18,957 nt of DNA, taken from Ruminococcus sp. UBA3280 (GTDB taxonomy: Bacteria; Bacillota; Clostridia; Oscillospirales; Ruminococcaceae). The position numbers and the translations under genes were made by a program. This document shows, one piece after another, positions 1 through 8,071 of the stretch (positions are counted from its first letter, which is position 1; each line of letters starts with the position of its first letter). Under the pieces are notes generated by a model. That model was not told where the DNA came from, ran no database searches, and saw nothing but the letters and a program-made list of their open reading frames with translations. The stretch is taken from contig DETU01000058.1 in NCBI GenBank assembly GCA_002362175.1, forward strand, positions 36,895 through 55,851, read 5' to 3'.

Positions 1-28
1 TATTATGATATGAATTTGGGAGGAAATT

Positions 29-898
29 ATGGAGCATGAGAGAATTTTATCTGTATATGAGTGCCTGTGCCGTTATACAGACAAATCAAAGGGAATATCG
101 CTGAAAGAAATAAAGCGGTATATTTCGCTGTCGGGAAACCTGAAGAACGTTTCTGACCTTACATTGAGGAGAGATATAGAGCGTCTTGTTACAATGGGTC
201 ATGATATACGTATTGAACACGGTCCGCACAATACCGCTTATTATCGTCTGATTCAGCACAGTTTTTCATTCAATGAAATCAGATTTATTGTTGATTCGAT
301 TTCAATAAATAAATTTCTTTCCGATTCTCAGAAACGCAGGTTTATCAGGAAGTTTGAGGGAATGTGTTCCGATGCTGAAATCCGTCGTCTTGCGGGCAGA
401 ATCCCTTTAAATTCGGGAAGCGTCTTTTCCTCCGAACTTATGGATAATCTTGAAAATATTCACAGTATCATTGAAAAAAATCAGAAAATCAATTTTGATT
501 ACGGAAGATTCAATATTCAGAAAAAAATGGTCTATTACCGAAAAAACAGAAATATAATTCCTGTAAAGGTTATTTATTTCAGTACACGTTTTTATCTGAA
601 GTGCGTGGATATTGAAAGCGGTAAATTCCGTACATATCGTATTGACCGTATGAAAAATATCAGCGGAGGAGAAACGGTAGTATCTGATTTTTCTTACGGA
701 GAAGATTCAGACGGTGTTGTGCTTGATATGTTTGAACCGGAGTATTTTGAGTTTGTTACACTTCATGTAAAGCGTTTTCTTATGGACGATATGATTGAAT
801 GGCTTGGAAGTGATGTGAATATAAGGGAAGATTTTGACGATGAAGAATTTATTTTTGTTAATGCAAGAATAGGAATAAGCAGAGGTTTTTACCGTTAG
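29..898 (+). CDS. WYL-domain transcriptional regulator, C-terminally interrupted
   Basis: This is a probable DNA-binding regulator of the YafY/WYL class. Residues about 1-75 look like an HTH_11-type winged helix (the stretch SDLTLRRDIERL is a typical recognition segment). Residues about 140-212 form the WYL ligand-sensing domain, with FYL at 188-190 and the conserved RTYRIDRM at 201-208. Residues from about 240 begin the WCX C-terminal extension. The start is the ATG at 29, preceded by a good GGGAGG ribosome site at 18-23. The frame stops at a TAG (896-898) directly after GFYR, in the middle of the WCX domain. The same frame then continues with recognisable WCX sequence to a TAA at 995-997, so the protein is about 33 residues short of its family. 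The flavin oxidoreductase just downstream is a plausible regulatory target or operon partner, but this is inference. The family call is confident. Whether the gene is functional is not. Confidence 0.85.
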   Translation: MEHERILSVYECLCRYTDKSKGISLKEIKRYISLSGNLKNVSDLTLRRDIERLVTMGHDIRIEHGPHNTAYYRLIQHSFSFNEIRFIVDSISINKFLSDSQKRRFIRKFEGMCSDAEIRRLAGRIPLNSGSVFSSELMDNLENIHSIIEKNQKINFDYGRFNIQKKMVYYRKNRNIIPVKVIYFSTRFYLKCVDIESGKFRTYRIDRMKNISGGETVVSDFSYGEDSDGVVLDMFEPEYFEFVTLHVKRFLMDDMIEWLGSDVNIREDFDDEEFIFVNARIGISRGFYR

Positions 899-997
899 GC
901 TATGAAGTACGGAAGTGATATTGAAATTGTCTCACCGCTTTCGGTACGTGACGACTTTTCAGAAGCAATTAAAAAAGTAAGCAAAGTATATGAATAA
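896..997 (+). other. In-frame TAG plus remaining C-terminus of the WYL regulator
   Basis: After the TAG at 896-898 the reading frame stays open for 32 codons (899-994) and ends at TAA 995-997. The translation begins AMKYGSDIEIVSP and ends KKVSKVYE, which is how WYL/WCX proteins normally end (a tryptophan-containing segment, a G-D-x-V-x-V-x-x-P type strand, then a final helix). The residue expected at the stop is tryptophan, as in the common family pattern GFYGW. TGG to TAG is a single G-to-A change. The fragment has no ribosome binding site of its own, so it is best read as the severed end of the upstream gene. Confidence 0.8.
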
Positions 998-1025
998 TTT
1001 TTTATATAACAAGGAGGAAATTAAA

Positions 1026-1643
1026 ATGAAAGTTTTAATGATTAACGGCAGTCCGCACGCTAAGGGCAATACATACATCGCTCTGCACGAAATGGAAAAG
1101 ATTTTTTCGGAAAACAATATCGAAACCGAGATTATTCATGTAGGAAATAAAGATATAAGAGGTTGTGTCTCTTGTGGAAGATGTATGGAAACGGGCAGAT
1201 GTACATTTGACGACATCGTAAACGAAACTGCACATAAATTCGAGGAATGTGATGGCCTTGTTGTCGGAAGTCCCGTTTATTATGCTTCTGCAAATGCTAC
1301 TCTTATAGCTTTTCTGACAAGGCTGTTTTACAGTACTCACTTTGATAAGACAATGAAAGTAGGAGCAGGTGTAGCAGCTGCAAGACGTGGCGGACTTTCT
1401 TCAACTTTTGACGAAATGAATAAATTCTTTACCATAAGCGGTATGCCGGTTGTTTCAAGCCAGTATTGGAACAGTATTCACGGCAGGGAACAGGGAGAAG
1501 CTCAGCAGGACGCAGAGGGTTTACAGACAATGCGTACTCTTGCAAGAAATATGTCTTTCTTAATGAAAAGTATCGCCCTTGGTAAAGAAACTTACGGGCT
1601 TCCCGAAAAAGAAACTTTTCAGCGTACTAATTTTATAAGATAA
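1026..1643 (+). CDS. NAD(P)H-dependent FMN reductase / flavodoxin-fold oxidoreductase with a four-Cys motif
   Basis: The 205-residue protein has a flavodoxin-like fold and is predicted to bind FMN and carry out NAD(P)H-dependent reduction of an unknown substrate in the cytoplasm. The N-terminus reads VLMINGSPHAKGNT, the FMN-phosphate-binding loop of the NADPH-dependent FMN reductase/WrbA-like group. GSPVYYAS is the second flavin-contact segment. Cysteines 47, 50, 53 and 59 are spaced C-x2-C-x2-C-x5-C, which fits the pattern of iron-sulfur flavoproteins, but many simple flavodoxin-family oxidoreductases have a similar cysteine cluster, so a bound cluster is not assured. The ATG at 1026 is chosen because AAGGAGG lies at 1011-1017. 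An in-frame ATG at 990 overlaps the end of the interrupted upstream gene and lacks such a site. The gene follows the WYL regulator closely, probably in the same transcript. Confidence 0.85.
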   Translation: MKVLMINGSPHAKGNTYIALHEMEKIFSENNIETEIIHVGNKDIRGCVSCGRCMETGRCTFDDIVNETAHKFEECDGLVVGSPVYYASANATLIAFLTRLFYSTHFDKTMKVGAGVAAARRGGLSSTFDEMNKFFTISGMPVVSSQYWNSIHGREQGEAQQDAEGLQTMRTLARNMSFLMKSIALGKETYGLPEKETFQRTNFIR

Positions 1644-1647
1644 CAAA

Positions 1648-1682
1648 AAAGGCTTTCAGTTTTTAATTTGCTGAAAGCCTTT
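1648..1682. terminator. Bidirectional intrinsic terminator between convergent genes
   Basis: A perfect 12-bp inverted repeat (AAAGGCTTTCAG at 1648-1659, CTGAAAGCCTTT at 1671-1682) with an 11-nt loop sits between the stop codons of the oxidoreductase and rlmD. On the minus strand it is followed by a run of T (complement of 1645-1650), so it should end the recJ-rlmD operon. On the plus strand the following sequence is moderately T-rich. Confidence 0.85.
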
Positions 1683-1691
1683 GATATTTTC

Positions 1692-3038
1692 TTACTTTTT
1701 CTTTGTCATCAAAACCACACACTCAACGTGCTTTGTTCGTGGAAACAAATCTGCACCGCATACTTTTTCTGTTTTATATCCGAGTTCTGAAAAAAGTTTT
1801 GCGTCTCTTGCGGCGGTAGCGGGATTGCACGAAATCATCACTATTTTCTGAGGAGAAGAATCGGCTATTGTTCTGACAGTTTCATATGCACAGCCTTTTC
1901 GTGGCGGGTCTATAACAATTATGTCGGGAGACAAACCAAGTTCTTCAAATACTTTTCCTGCATCTCCGCAATGAAATTCAGCGTTTGTGATATTATTGTA
2001 CACAGAATTCTTACGGGCATTTTCAACGGCTTCGGGTATTACTTCAATTCCGATTATTTTTTTTACATGGTGTGCCATTGAAAGTCCAATAGTTCCCGCA
2101 CCGCAGTATAAATCAGCAATGACATCTTCAGAAGTCGGGTCTGCAAATTCAAGAGCCTTTCTGTAAATTTTTTCAGCCTGAACCGTGTTTACCTGATAGA
2201 AAGAAAGTGGTGAAATTTCCGTTTTGTTACCGCACATTGTGTCTGAAACGGTATCACCACCATAAAGAGTAATACATTTTTTTCCGAGGATAATATTTGT
2301 TTTGTCGGGATTTATATTCATTACAATACTTTTTACATCAGGAAATTTTTCACTTATAATTCTGCATAATGCCGTCAGCTGTCTTGAAATGTCTTTCCTT
2401 ACCACAAGGCACAGCATTATTTCGTCTGAATAAGTTCCTTTTCGTATATAAATATGACGTATAATTCCTGTGTTTGTTTCTTCGGAATAGGCGGATATTT
2501 TTTTCAAGTTTATATAGTCAAGTACCGTTTCAAGAATTTCCGAGAAAATTTCAGGCTGAAGCATACAATCTGTTACGGGAATAACTCTGTGACTGCGTTC
2601 TGCATAAAATCCGCATATGGCTTTTCCGTTTACCGAGGTAACGGGATACTGTGCTTTGTTGCGGTATTCATGGATTTTATCGGCACTTATGAAGTTTTCA
2701 AATTCAGGATTAAGACCACCTATGCGTCGGAAAGCATTTTCTACTATGTTTGCTTTTATTCTGCACTCGGCTTCATAATTGATATGCCTGAACGTACAGC
2801 CACCGCACTGTTTGTAAACAGGACAGTCTGCTTTTATTCTGTCGGGGGAGGGTTCTGTAATTCTGCTGATGATTCCGTAAGCGTATTTTTTCAGAACCTT
2901 TACTATTTTAATTTCCGCAATATCTCCGATTGCCGTATCAGGTACAAAAACAGCCATTCCGTCCACTTTGCATACGCCGTTGCCGTCAGATGTAATGTCT
3001 GTTATTTCAGCGGTTACGAATTGATTTTTTTCAAACAT
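1692..3038 (-). CDS. rlmD: 23S rRNA (uracil-5-)-methyltransferase, RlmD/RumA family
   Basis: This SAM-dependent enzyme makes 5-methyluridine in 23S rRNA (U1939 and/or U747 by analogy with E. coli RlmD and B. subtilis RlmCD). The 448 residues match the usual length. Residues about 1-60 form the TRAM RNA-binding domain. C72, C78, C81 and C158 match the four cysteines that hold the Fe4S4 cluster in RumA. The SAM-binding motif DLYCGAGTIGL starts at D309. IDPPRKG is at 376-382, the catalytic nucleophile is C404 in MISCNP, and the general-base Glu is E439 in HVEC. The start is supported by a GGAGA ribosome site, and its first 25 bases overlap the 3' end of hemZ, which suggests translational coupling. 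It is the last gene of the recJ operon. The E. coli/B. subtilis site specificity cannot be read from the sequence. Confidence 0.93.
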   Translation of the reverse strand: MFEKNQFVTAEITDITSDGNGVCKVDGMAVFVPDTAIGDIAEIKIVKVLKKYAYGIISRITEPSPDRIKADCPVYKQCGGCTFRHINYEAECRIKANIVENAFRRIGGLNPEFENFISADKIHEYRNKAQYPVTSVNGKAICGFYAERSHRVIPVTDCMLQPEIFSEILETVLDYINLKKISAYSEETNTGIIRHIYIRKGTYSDEIMLCLVVRKDISRQLTALCRIISEKFPDVKSIVMNINPDKTNIILGKKCITLYGGDTVSDTMCGNKTEISPLSFYQVNTVQAEKIYRKALEFADPTSEDVIADLYCGAGTIGLSMAHHVKKIIGIEVIPEAVENARKNSVYNNITNAEFHCGDAGKVFEELGLSPDIIVIDPPRKGCAYETVRTIADSSPQKIVMISCNPATAARDAKLFSELGYKTEKVCGADLFPRTKHVECVVLMTKKK

Positions 3039-4483
3039 TCGGTTATCTCCTTTTTCTTTGTCATAAGACGGTCGAAGTTTCGTATATACTCATACGGAAA
3101 CTTATAATTATGTATACGGGAAATTTTTCCGTCGGGATATACAAGTTTCGTAGATGAGGCACAGCCCGCACCAAGTATGGTCTGTGTTTCGTCCATAATG
3201 AATATATTATAGTAGCTTTCACAGCCCTTTTTTGAATATCCGACATTTTCAAGATTGTCCACTGTGTTTTTCTGTCTGTAAAGGTAATAAGGCATATAAC
3301 TGTTATTCATAAGTTTTTCAACACTGTAGTCTACCATTTCGGAAACGGAAATTTCCTTGTTTTCGGGTACATTCTGTCCGAAAAGGTTAGCCGCACGCTT
3401 TATGGTCAGTGTATGTACCGTTATATTTTCGGGAGCAAGTTCTGTTACTTTATCCAGTGTATTTATGAAACTTTTGGTTGTTTCTGTAGGAAGTCCTGCT
3501 ATAAGGTCGGTGTTTATATTTTTGAAACCTGTTTTTCTTGCAAGTTCAAATGCCTTTATAAATTCATTTCCCGTATGCTGTCTGCCTATTACTTTCAGTA
3601 CATCGTCATTGAGTGTCTGCGTATTTATGGAAATTCTCTGACCTCCGAGTTCCTTTATAACACGGAGTTTTTCGGCGGTAATTGTATCCGGTCTGCCTGC
3701 TTCAAAACTGTATTCACGGATTTTGCCGAGGTCAAAGTTTTTCTGTACACATTCCATAATTTTCTTTATATCTTCCGACGGAATTGATGTGGGAGTACCT
3801 CCGCCGAAATATACGGTATCTATTTCAGTTCCCGTTTCACGTACTATGTTTCCGATTATTTCAATTTCACTGCAAAGTGCCTCAACATATTCGGGAATGA
3901 GTTTTATTGCCGTTTCCATAGAGTGTGAAACAAATGAACAGTAACTGCAACGTGTGGGACAGAACGGTATTGAAATATATAGGCTTACGGCTTTGCTGTT
4001 GATTTTTTCAAGTATCGGAATCTGATTTAAAGCAGTATCATATGCAAGTTTCAATTTTTCAGGTGAAATTTCAAATCTTTCTGTAAGGATATTACTGATT
4101 TCGCTGAAATTTTTACCCTGATTGATGAGTTCGATAACTTTTTTTACAGGACGTATTCCCGTCATAAGTCCCCATGGGGAAACAATATTAAGTTTATCGC
4201 TTAAAATGTGATAAATCAGACGGCATAATTCATGCTCGAGTGTTTTGGTATCGGTACTGTACAGATTTTTTTCGGAATGAAAATTCACACCGTTTATTTT
4301 TACGTCGGTATAAATTTCAGAACCTTTTACACCTGCAATTATACATGATTCTGCTTCAGCGTCGTTTATATCATCTGAAAATGAAAATCTTGATGCAGGA
4401 AAGAACATTTTCAGTGTTGCTTCTATTTCGTATTTAAAAGAATTGCCGATTAAAATAACCGGCATTTTAATATTATTATTCAT
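3014..4483 (-). CDS. hemZ: HemZ-type radical SAM protein (coproporphyrinogen dehydrogenase-like)
   Basis: This member of the oxygen-independent coproporphyrinogen III oxidase-like family has 489 residues. A poorly conserved N-terminal region (about 1-165) precedes the radical SAM core. The cluster motif is C175-x3-C179-x2-C182 in PFCPTRCSYC, followed by GGGTPT (227-232) and the segment SFEAGRPDTI, which is characteristic of HemZ rather than HemN. No other haem-pathway gene is in the window, so a role in haem synthesis is not established; related proteins include haem chaperones (HemW). The start is placed at 4483, one base after the upstream stop codon, with AGAGGA just before it. A longer frame begins at 4600, but that would overlap the preceding gene by over 100 bases. 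The position, after the metallo-hydrolase and near rel, matches a common Clostridia gene order. Confidence 0.9.
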   Translation of the reverse strand: MNNNIKMPVILIGNSFKYEIEATLKMFFPASRFSFSDDINDAEAESCIIAGVKGSEIYTDVKINGVNFHSEKNLYSTDTKTLEHELCRLIYHILSDKLNIVSPWGLMTGIRPVKKVIELINQGKNFSEISNILTERFEISPEKLKLAYDTALNQIPILEKINSKAVSLYISIPFCPTRCSYCSFVSHSMETAIKLIPEYVEALCSEIEIIGNIVRETGTEIDTVYFGGGTPTSIPSEDIKKIMECVQKNFDLGKIREYSFEAGRPDTITAEKLRVIKELGGQRISINTQTLNDDVLKVIGRQHTGNEFIKAFELARKTGFKNINTDLIAGLPTETTKSFINTLDKVTELAPENITVHTLTIKRAANLFGQNVPENKEISVSEMVDYSVEKLMNNSYMPYYLYRQKNTVDNLENVGYSKKGCESYYNIFIMDETQTILGAGCASSTKLVYPDGKISRIHNYKFPYEYIRNFDRLMTKKKEITECLKKINS

Positions 4484-4484
4484 A

Positions 4485-5114
4485 TTATCCTCTGAATCTC
4501 CTGAAATAAGGATTTGAATTTCTTTCGTATTCAAGTTCCGTTTTATCTTCGTGTCCGGGGAAAACCCTGTAATTTCCGTCAAGATTATATATTTTTTCAA
4601 GTGACGAAACCATAAGCTCGGGACTGCTTCCTGGGAAAGTTGTTCTGCCGATTGAACAGCAGAAAAGGGTGTCTCCCGAAAACATTACATCGTCGCATAT
4701 GTAGCATACGCTTCCCATTGAATGACCGGGTGTGTGCAGAACACGGAAAGTATAATTTCCGTCAGTTATTTCGTCTCTGTCTTTTATTTTTGTATAGTTT
4801 TTTACGGGACTGAACGGCATACACGAAATAAGAGACGCAAGAGACGCAGATTCACTTCCGAGCATTACGGCATCTTCTGAGTGAATATATATTTTAGCAC
4901 CTGTACTTTCCGCCACTTCCGCAACACCACTGATATGGTCAAAATGTCCGTGTGTGAGCAGGATTTTGCTAAGTTCAAGTTTTTTCATTTTAAGAAATTC
5001 AAGAAGAAGTCTCGGCTGTCCGCCTATATCAACCGCAATACACTGATTGGGAGCAGTTTCTGCGATATAGCAGTTTGCACGGAGTTCACCAAGTTGAAGT
5101 GTATGTATATTCAT
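4485..5114 (-). CDS. Metallo-beta-lactamase-fold hydrolase (glyoxalase II-like)
   Basis: The 209-residue cytoplasmic metallohydrolase has the complete metal-binding set of the glyoxalase II-like branch: THGHFDH at 54-60 (H55, H57, D59, H60), H131 in TPGHSMGS, D148 in FSGDTLF and H188 in PGHED. These residues would hold two divalent metal ions. The substrate is unknown. Hydroxyacyl-thiol or other thioesters are possible, but short glyoxalase II-like proteins act on many esters. It lies in the recJ-rel operon with a strong AAGGAGG site, 20 bases after the Nudix gene and one base before hemZ. In many Clostridia a gene of this type sits between rel and hemZ, so this looks like the conserved orthologue. 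Confidence 0.88.
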   Translation of the reverse strand: MNIHTLQLGELRANCYIAETAPNQCIAVDIGGQPRLLLEFLKMKKLELSKILLTHGHFDHISGVAEVAESTGAKIYIHSEDAVMLGSESASLASLISCMPFSPVKNYTKIKDRDEITDGNYTFRVLHTPGHSMGSVCYICDDVMFSGDTLFCCSIGRTTFPGSSPELMVSSLEKIYNLDGNYRVFPGHEDKTELEYERNSNPYFRRFRG

Positions 5115-5134
5115 AAAGTAATATCCTCCTTAAA

Positions 5135-5755
5135 TCAGTCAAACAGGGCTTCCCAATGTTCCGATTTCATGGCATTGAAACACATTTCAATCTGTTCCCT
5201 GTTATTTTTTTCTTCGGCTAAGTCAGGAAGTTCATCAATTCCGAAATAATCAAATCCTGTTGTTTCGATATTCGGTTTGAATTTTCCTCCTTTAACTTCG
5301 CACTGCATAAATATTTTGCATACTTTATATGCATATACAGGAAGATTATGCTTTTCTCTGTCCTGTACGGCAATAACTCTCTTTACAACGACATCAAGTC
5401 CTGCTTCTTCTTTGACTTCTTTTATAGTGTTTTCTTCCGTTGATATATCTACATCGCACCACCCACCCGGCAACGACCATCTACCGTTGGATTCATGTAC
5501 AAGAAGAATTTTATTGTCTTTGAATATAGCAGCTCTTGTGTCAATTTTAGGTGTCTGATAGCCTTTATCGCCACAGAATAAATCTTTTATTTTTTCAACC
5601 GATATTTCTGTTTTGTAACTAAGCATTTCCGCAGAAATATCCCTTATTCTTTCATAGCGTTCAATATCAAATTTATCTTTTCCGTAAAACAGACCGCTTT
5701 GGGCAATAGCTTGTAGTTCTACTGCCCATTTAAGCCATTTTTCATTTTTATTCAT
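5135..5755 (-). CDS. Nudix hydrolase with N-terminal NUDIX_N2-type domain
   Basis: The 206-residue enzyme is predicted to hydrolyse a nucleoside diphosphate linked to another group. Residues 7-60 (WLKWAVELQAIAQSG and following) resemble the N-terminal domain found in YjhB-like ADP-ribose pyrophosphatases. The Nudix box spans about 98-120: G98, then KEVKEEAGL at 112-120 with the metal-binding E113, E116 and E117. The first glutamate of the classical box is isoleucine (I104), a position that I believe varies in this subfamily. The start at 5755 is chosen because AAGGAGAT precedes it. A longer frame starts at 5797 but overlaps the end of rel. The ribosome site overlaps the rel stop codon, so translation is probably coupled to rel. 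ADP-ribose or a related nucleotide is the most likely substrate; (p)ppGpp is an untested alternative suggested only by the context. Confidence 0.88.
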   Translation of the reverse strand: MNKNEKWLKWAVELQAIAQSGLFYGKDKFDIERYERIRDISAEMLSYKTEISVEKIKDLFCGDKGYQTPKIDTRAAIFKDNKILLVHESNGRWSLPGGWCDVDISTEENTIKEVKEEAGLDVVVKRVIAVQDREKHNLPVYAYKVCKIFMQCEVKGGKFKPNIETTGFDYFGIDELPDLAEEKNNREQIEMCFNAMKSEHWEALFD

Positions 5756-5765
5756 TATTATCTCC

Positions 5766-8039
5766 TTAAACTGATGAACGGTCAACGGATATAACACCCT
5801 TTATTTTTCGGAGTTTGTCAAAAAGATTTTTGAGTTGTTCGGTACTGGAAATAACTATTGTACTTTCAAACAATGCATTGCCATTTTTCAGGACTCTTGA
5901 CGCTGAATGAACTATAGGCACTCTCGCTTCAAGCAAAACCGCAGATATATCATGTACAAGTCCTACACGGTCGGTTGCCGTTACTTCAAAGCTTGTCTGT
6001 AACTGTGAATTACTGTTTTCAGACCACTGAATATCACACCAGCGTTCAAGTTCTTCAGGATTATTGCGGTTTACAGCGGCTTTATAGTTGGTACATTTTG
6101 TTGTGTGTACGGAAATTCCGAAACCTCTTGTAATATATCCTACTATATCGTCTCCCGGAAGAGGATTACAGCATTGTGCAAATTTTACCGCCAAATCATC
6201 AACTTTGTCAAGAATAATGCTGTTTTTTGATGATGTCTTGGGCTTTACCAGCGGTACTACAGACGGTTCTTCTTCTTTATCAGCATAGAGTTTCTGATAT
6301 TTGTCTTCAAGTCTCTGAATTATTTTTGAGAGTGAAATTCCGCCGTATCCTATTGACGCATAGAAATCATCAAGTGTTTCGCAGTTGTGGCGTTTGAAAT
6401 CGTCCGACAGGAAAGCATTGTATTCAGTTTCGGGAAGATTGATTCTGTGCCGTTTAAATTCACGTTCAAGCTGTGCCTTTCCCTCAATGATATTTTCTTC
6501 ACGGCGTTCCTTTTTGAACCATGAACGGATTTTTGAGCGTGCCTCGTTTGTTCTGACTATATTCAGCCATGCACGGTTAGGACCTTTGTCACGTTCCTTG
6601 CTTGTTATTATTTCGCAAATCTGTCCTGTCTGTAGTTTATAGTCAAGAGGAACAATTTTTCTGTCTACCTTTGCACCTATTGTCTTGTGACCTATTTCCG
6701 TATGAATACGATAAGCAAAGTCAATTACCGTTGAGTTTACAGGAAGAGACACGGGCATTCCTTTGGGGGTCATAACTACAATATCTTCGGGAGCAAGGTC
6801 TGTTTTTATTATGGAAACAATTTCTTCAACATCGTCTGAAGTCTGCTGGGCTTCAATTACCTGTCTTACCCATGCAAGACGCTGTTCCATTTTGTCCTTT
6901 CCCTGAATACCCTCCTTGTACTTCCAGTGTGCCGCAATACCGTATTCAGCAGTTTCATGCATTGCCCAAGTCCTTATCTGAACTTCAAAGGGTATACCTT
7001 CCTTTCCGAGTACCGTAGTATGAAGCGACTGGTACATATTGGCTTTCGGGGCTGATATGTAGTCTTTGAAACGTGCGGGTATCGGTGTGAACATATCGTG
7101 TATAAAACCCAATGCACTGTAACATTCCTGTTCGCTTGAAACTATTATGCGTACAGCATACTTGTCATATATTTCATCAATGCTTTTTCCTTTGATGAAA
7201 ACTTTTTTATAAATGCCGTAGATACTCTTTACACGTCCGTCAACTACAGGAGGTTCAGAGAATATGTTCGCCGACTGTAAACGCTTTGATATACGGCTTT
7301 TTATTGTCTCTATAAAAGCTTCACGTTCTTCTTTCTTGCTTTCAAGAATACTCTCTATTTCCGAGTATGCGAAAGGGTCAAGATAGTGGAAAGATAAATC
7401 TTCCAGTTCTTCTTTAACAGCTCTTATTCCAAGACGGTGGGCAATGGGTGCATAGATATTCATGGTTTCAAGAGCGGTGTTTCTCTGCTTGTAGAGGGGG
7501 CGGTATTTCAGTGTACGCATATTGTGAAGTCTGTCGCAGAGTTTTATTATCATAACCCTTATATCCTGCGACATAGCAAGAAGAATTTTACGGATATTCT
7601 CCGCCCGCTGTTCTTCCTTGTTGAAACTCGGTATTTTACCGAGTTTTGTTACTCCGTCAACAAGCATTGCAACGTCCTGACCGAATCTTTTTTTAAGGTC
7701 GTTGAGGGTGGCAGGGGTATCTTCAACAACGTCATGCAGTAAAGCGGCACATATTGTGTCGGTATCCATTCCGAGTTCAAGCAGGATATATGCAACGGCA
7801 AGGGGGTGTATTATATAATCCTGTCCGGAAGAACGTTTTTGTCCTTTGTGTGCTTTTTCGGCAAACTGATATGCGGAAATAATTTTACTGAGGTCATACT
7901 GTTTGTCGTCAGTTAAAATCTTCTGAATAAGCATTTCAATTGTGAAATCATCATCATAGTCGGGAATGTCATTAAGATATGATGATATTTCATTGTTTTC
8001 GGGGATAGGTACTGCTTCCTCAGCTTTTTTTGAATCCAT
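5766..8039 (-). CDS. rel: Bifunctional (p)ppGpp synthetase/hydrolase Rel (RelA/SpoT homologue)
   Basis: This is the stringent-response enzyme that makes and degrades (p)ppGpp from GTP/GDP and ATP, normally ribosome-associated. The 757 residues have the full long-RSH layout. The HD hydrolase domain lies at about 50-205, with H64, H78, the HDVVED motif at 102-107 and KLCDRLHNMRT at 166-176, so hydrolase activity should be intact. The synthetase domain lies at about 260-375, with GRVKSIYGIYKK at 268-279 and RFKD at 323-326. RxKD is the form seen in bifunctional enzymes, rather than the ExDD form of RelA. The TGS domain is at about 418-480, the zinc-finger/RIS segment with CCNPLPGD at 623-630, and the C-terminal ACT domain at about 682-757. 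An AAAGGAGAA site precedes the ATG. recJ is 32 bases upstream. The usual apt gene between recJ and rel is absent here. Confidence 0.96.
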   Translation of the reverse strand: MDSKKAEEAVPIPENNEISSYLNDIPDYDDDFTIEMLIQKILTDDKQYDLSKIISAYQFAEKAHKGQKRSSGQDYIIHPLAVAYILLELGMDTDTICAALLHDVVEDTPATLNDLKKRFGQDVAMLVDGVTKLGKIPSFNKEEQRAENIRKILLAMSQDIRVMIIKLCDRLHNMRTLKYRPLYKQRNTALETMNIYAPIAHRLGIRAVKEELEDLSFHYLDPFAYSEIESILESKKEEREAFIETIKSRISKRLQSANIFSEPPVVDGRVKSIYGIYKKVFIKGKSIDEIYDKYAVRIIVSSEQECYSALGFIHDMFTPIPARFKDYISAPKANMYQSLHTTVLGKEGIPFEVQIRTWAMHETAEYGIAAHWKYKEGIQGKDKMEQRLAWVRQVIEAQQTSDDVEEIVSIIKTDLAPEDIVVMTPKGMPVSLPVNSTVIDFAYRIHTEIGHKTIGAKVDRKIVPLDYKLQTGQICEIITSKERDKGPNRAWLNIVRTNEARSKIRSWFKKERREENIIEGKAQLEREFKRHRINLPETEYNAFLSDDFKRHNCETLDDFYASIGYGGISLSKIIQRLEDKYQKLYADKEEEPSVVPLVKPKTSSKNSIILDKVDDLAVKFAQCCNPLPGDDIVGYITRGFGISVHTTKCTNYKAAVNRNNPEELERWCDIQWSENSNSQLQTSFEVTATDRVGLVHDISAVLLEARVPIVHSASRVLKNGNALFESTIVISSTEQLKNLFDKLRKIKGVISVDRSSV

Positions 8040-8071
8040 AATAATTCTCCTTTCGTGATAATAAGGTGTTT

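Noticed and set aside
1..28. A -10-like TATGAT at 4-9 upstream of the WYL gene
   Set aside because: The -35 region lies outside the window, and the start would fall almost on the ribosome site, so a promoter cannot be supported.
2454..3107. A 217-codon open frame on the plus strand opposite rlmD
   Set aside because: It is antisense to a gene with all expected RlmD motifs; its translation is rich in Phe, Tyr and Cys with no recognisable domain and it has no ribosome site. The same applies to the other long antisense frames across hemZ, rel, recJ and the sulfhydrylases.
4484..4600. A 39-codon N-terminal extension of hemZ
   Set aside because: It overlaps the end of the metallo-hydrolase, whose C-terminus and stop are well placed, and AGAGGA points to the start at 4483.
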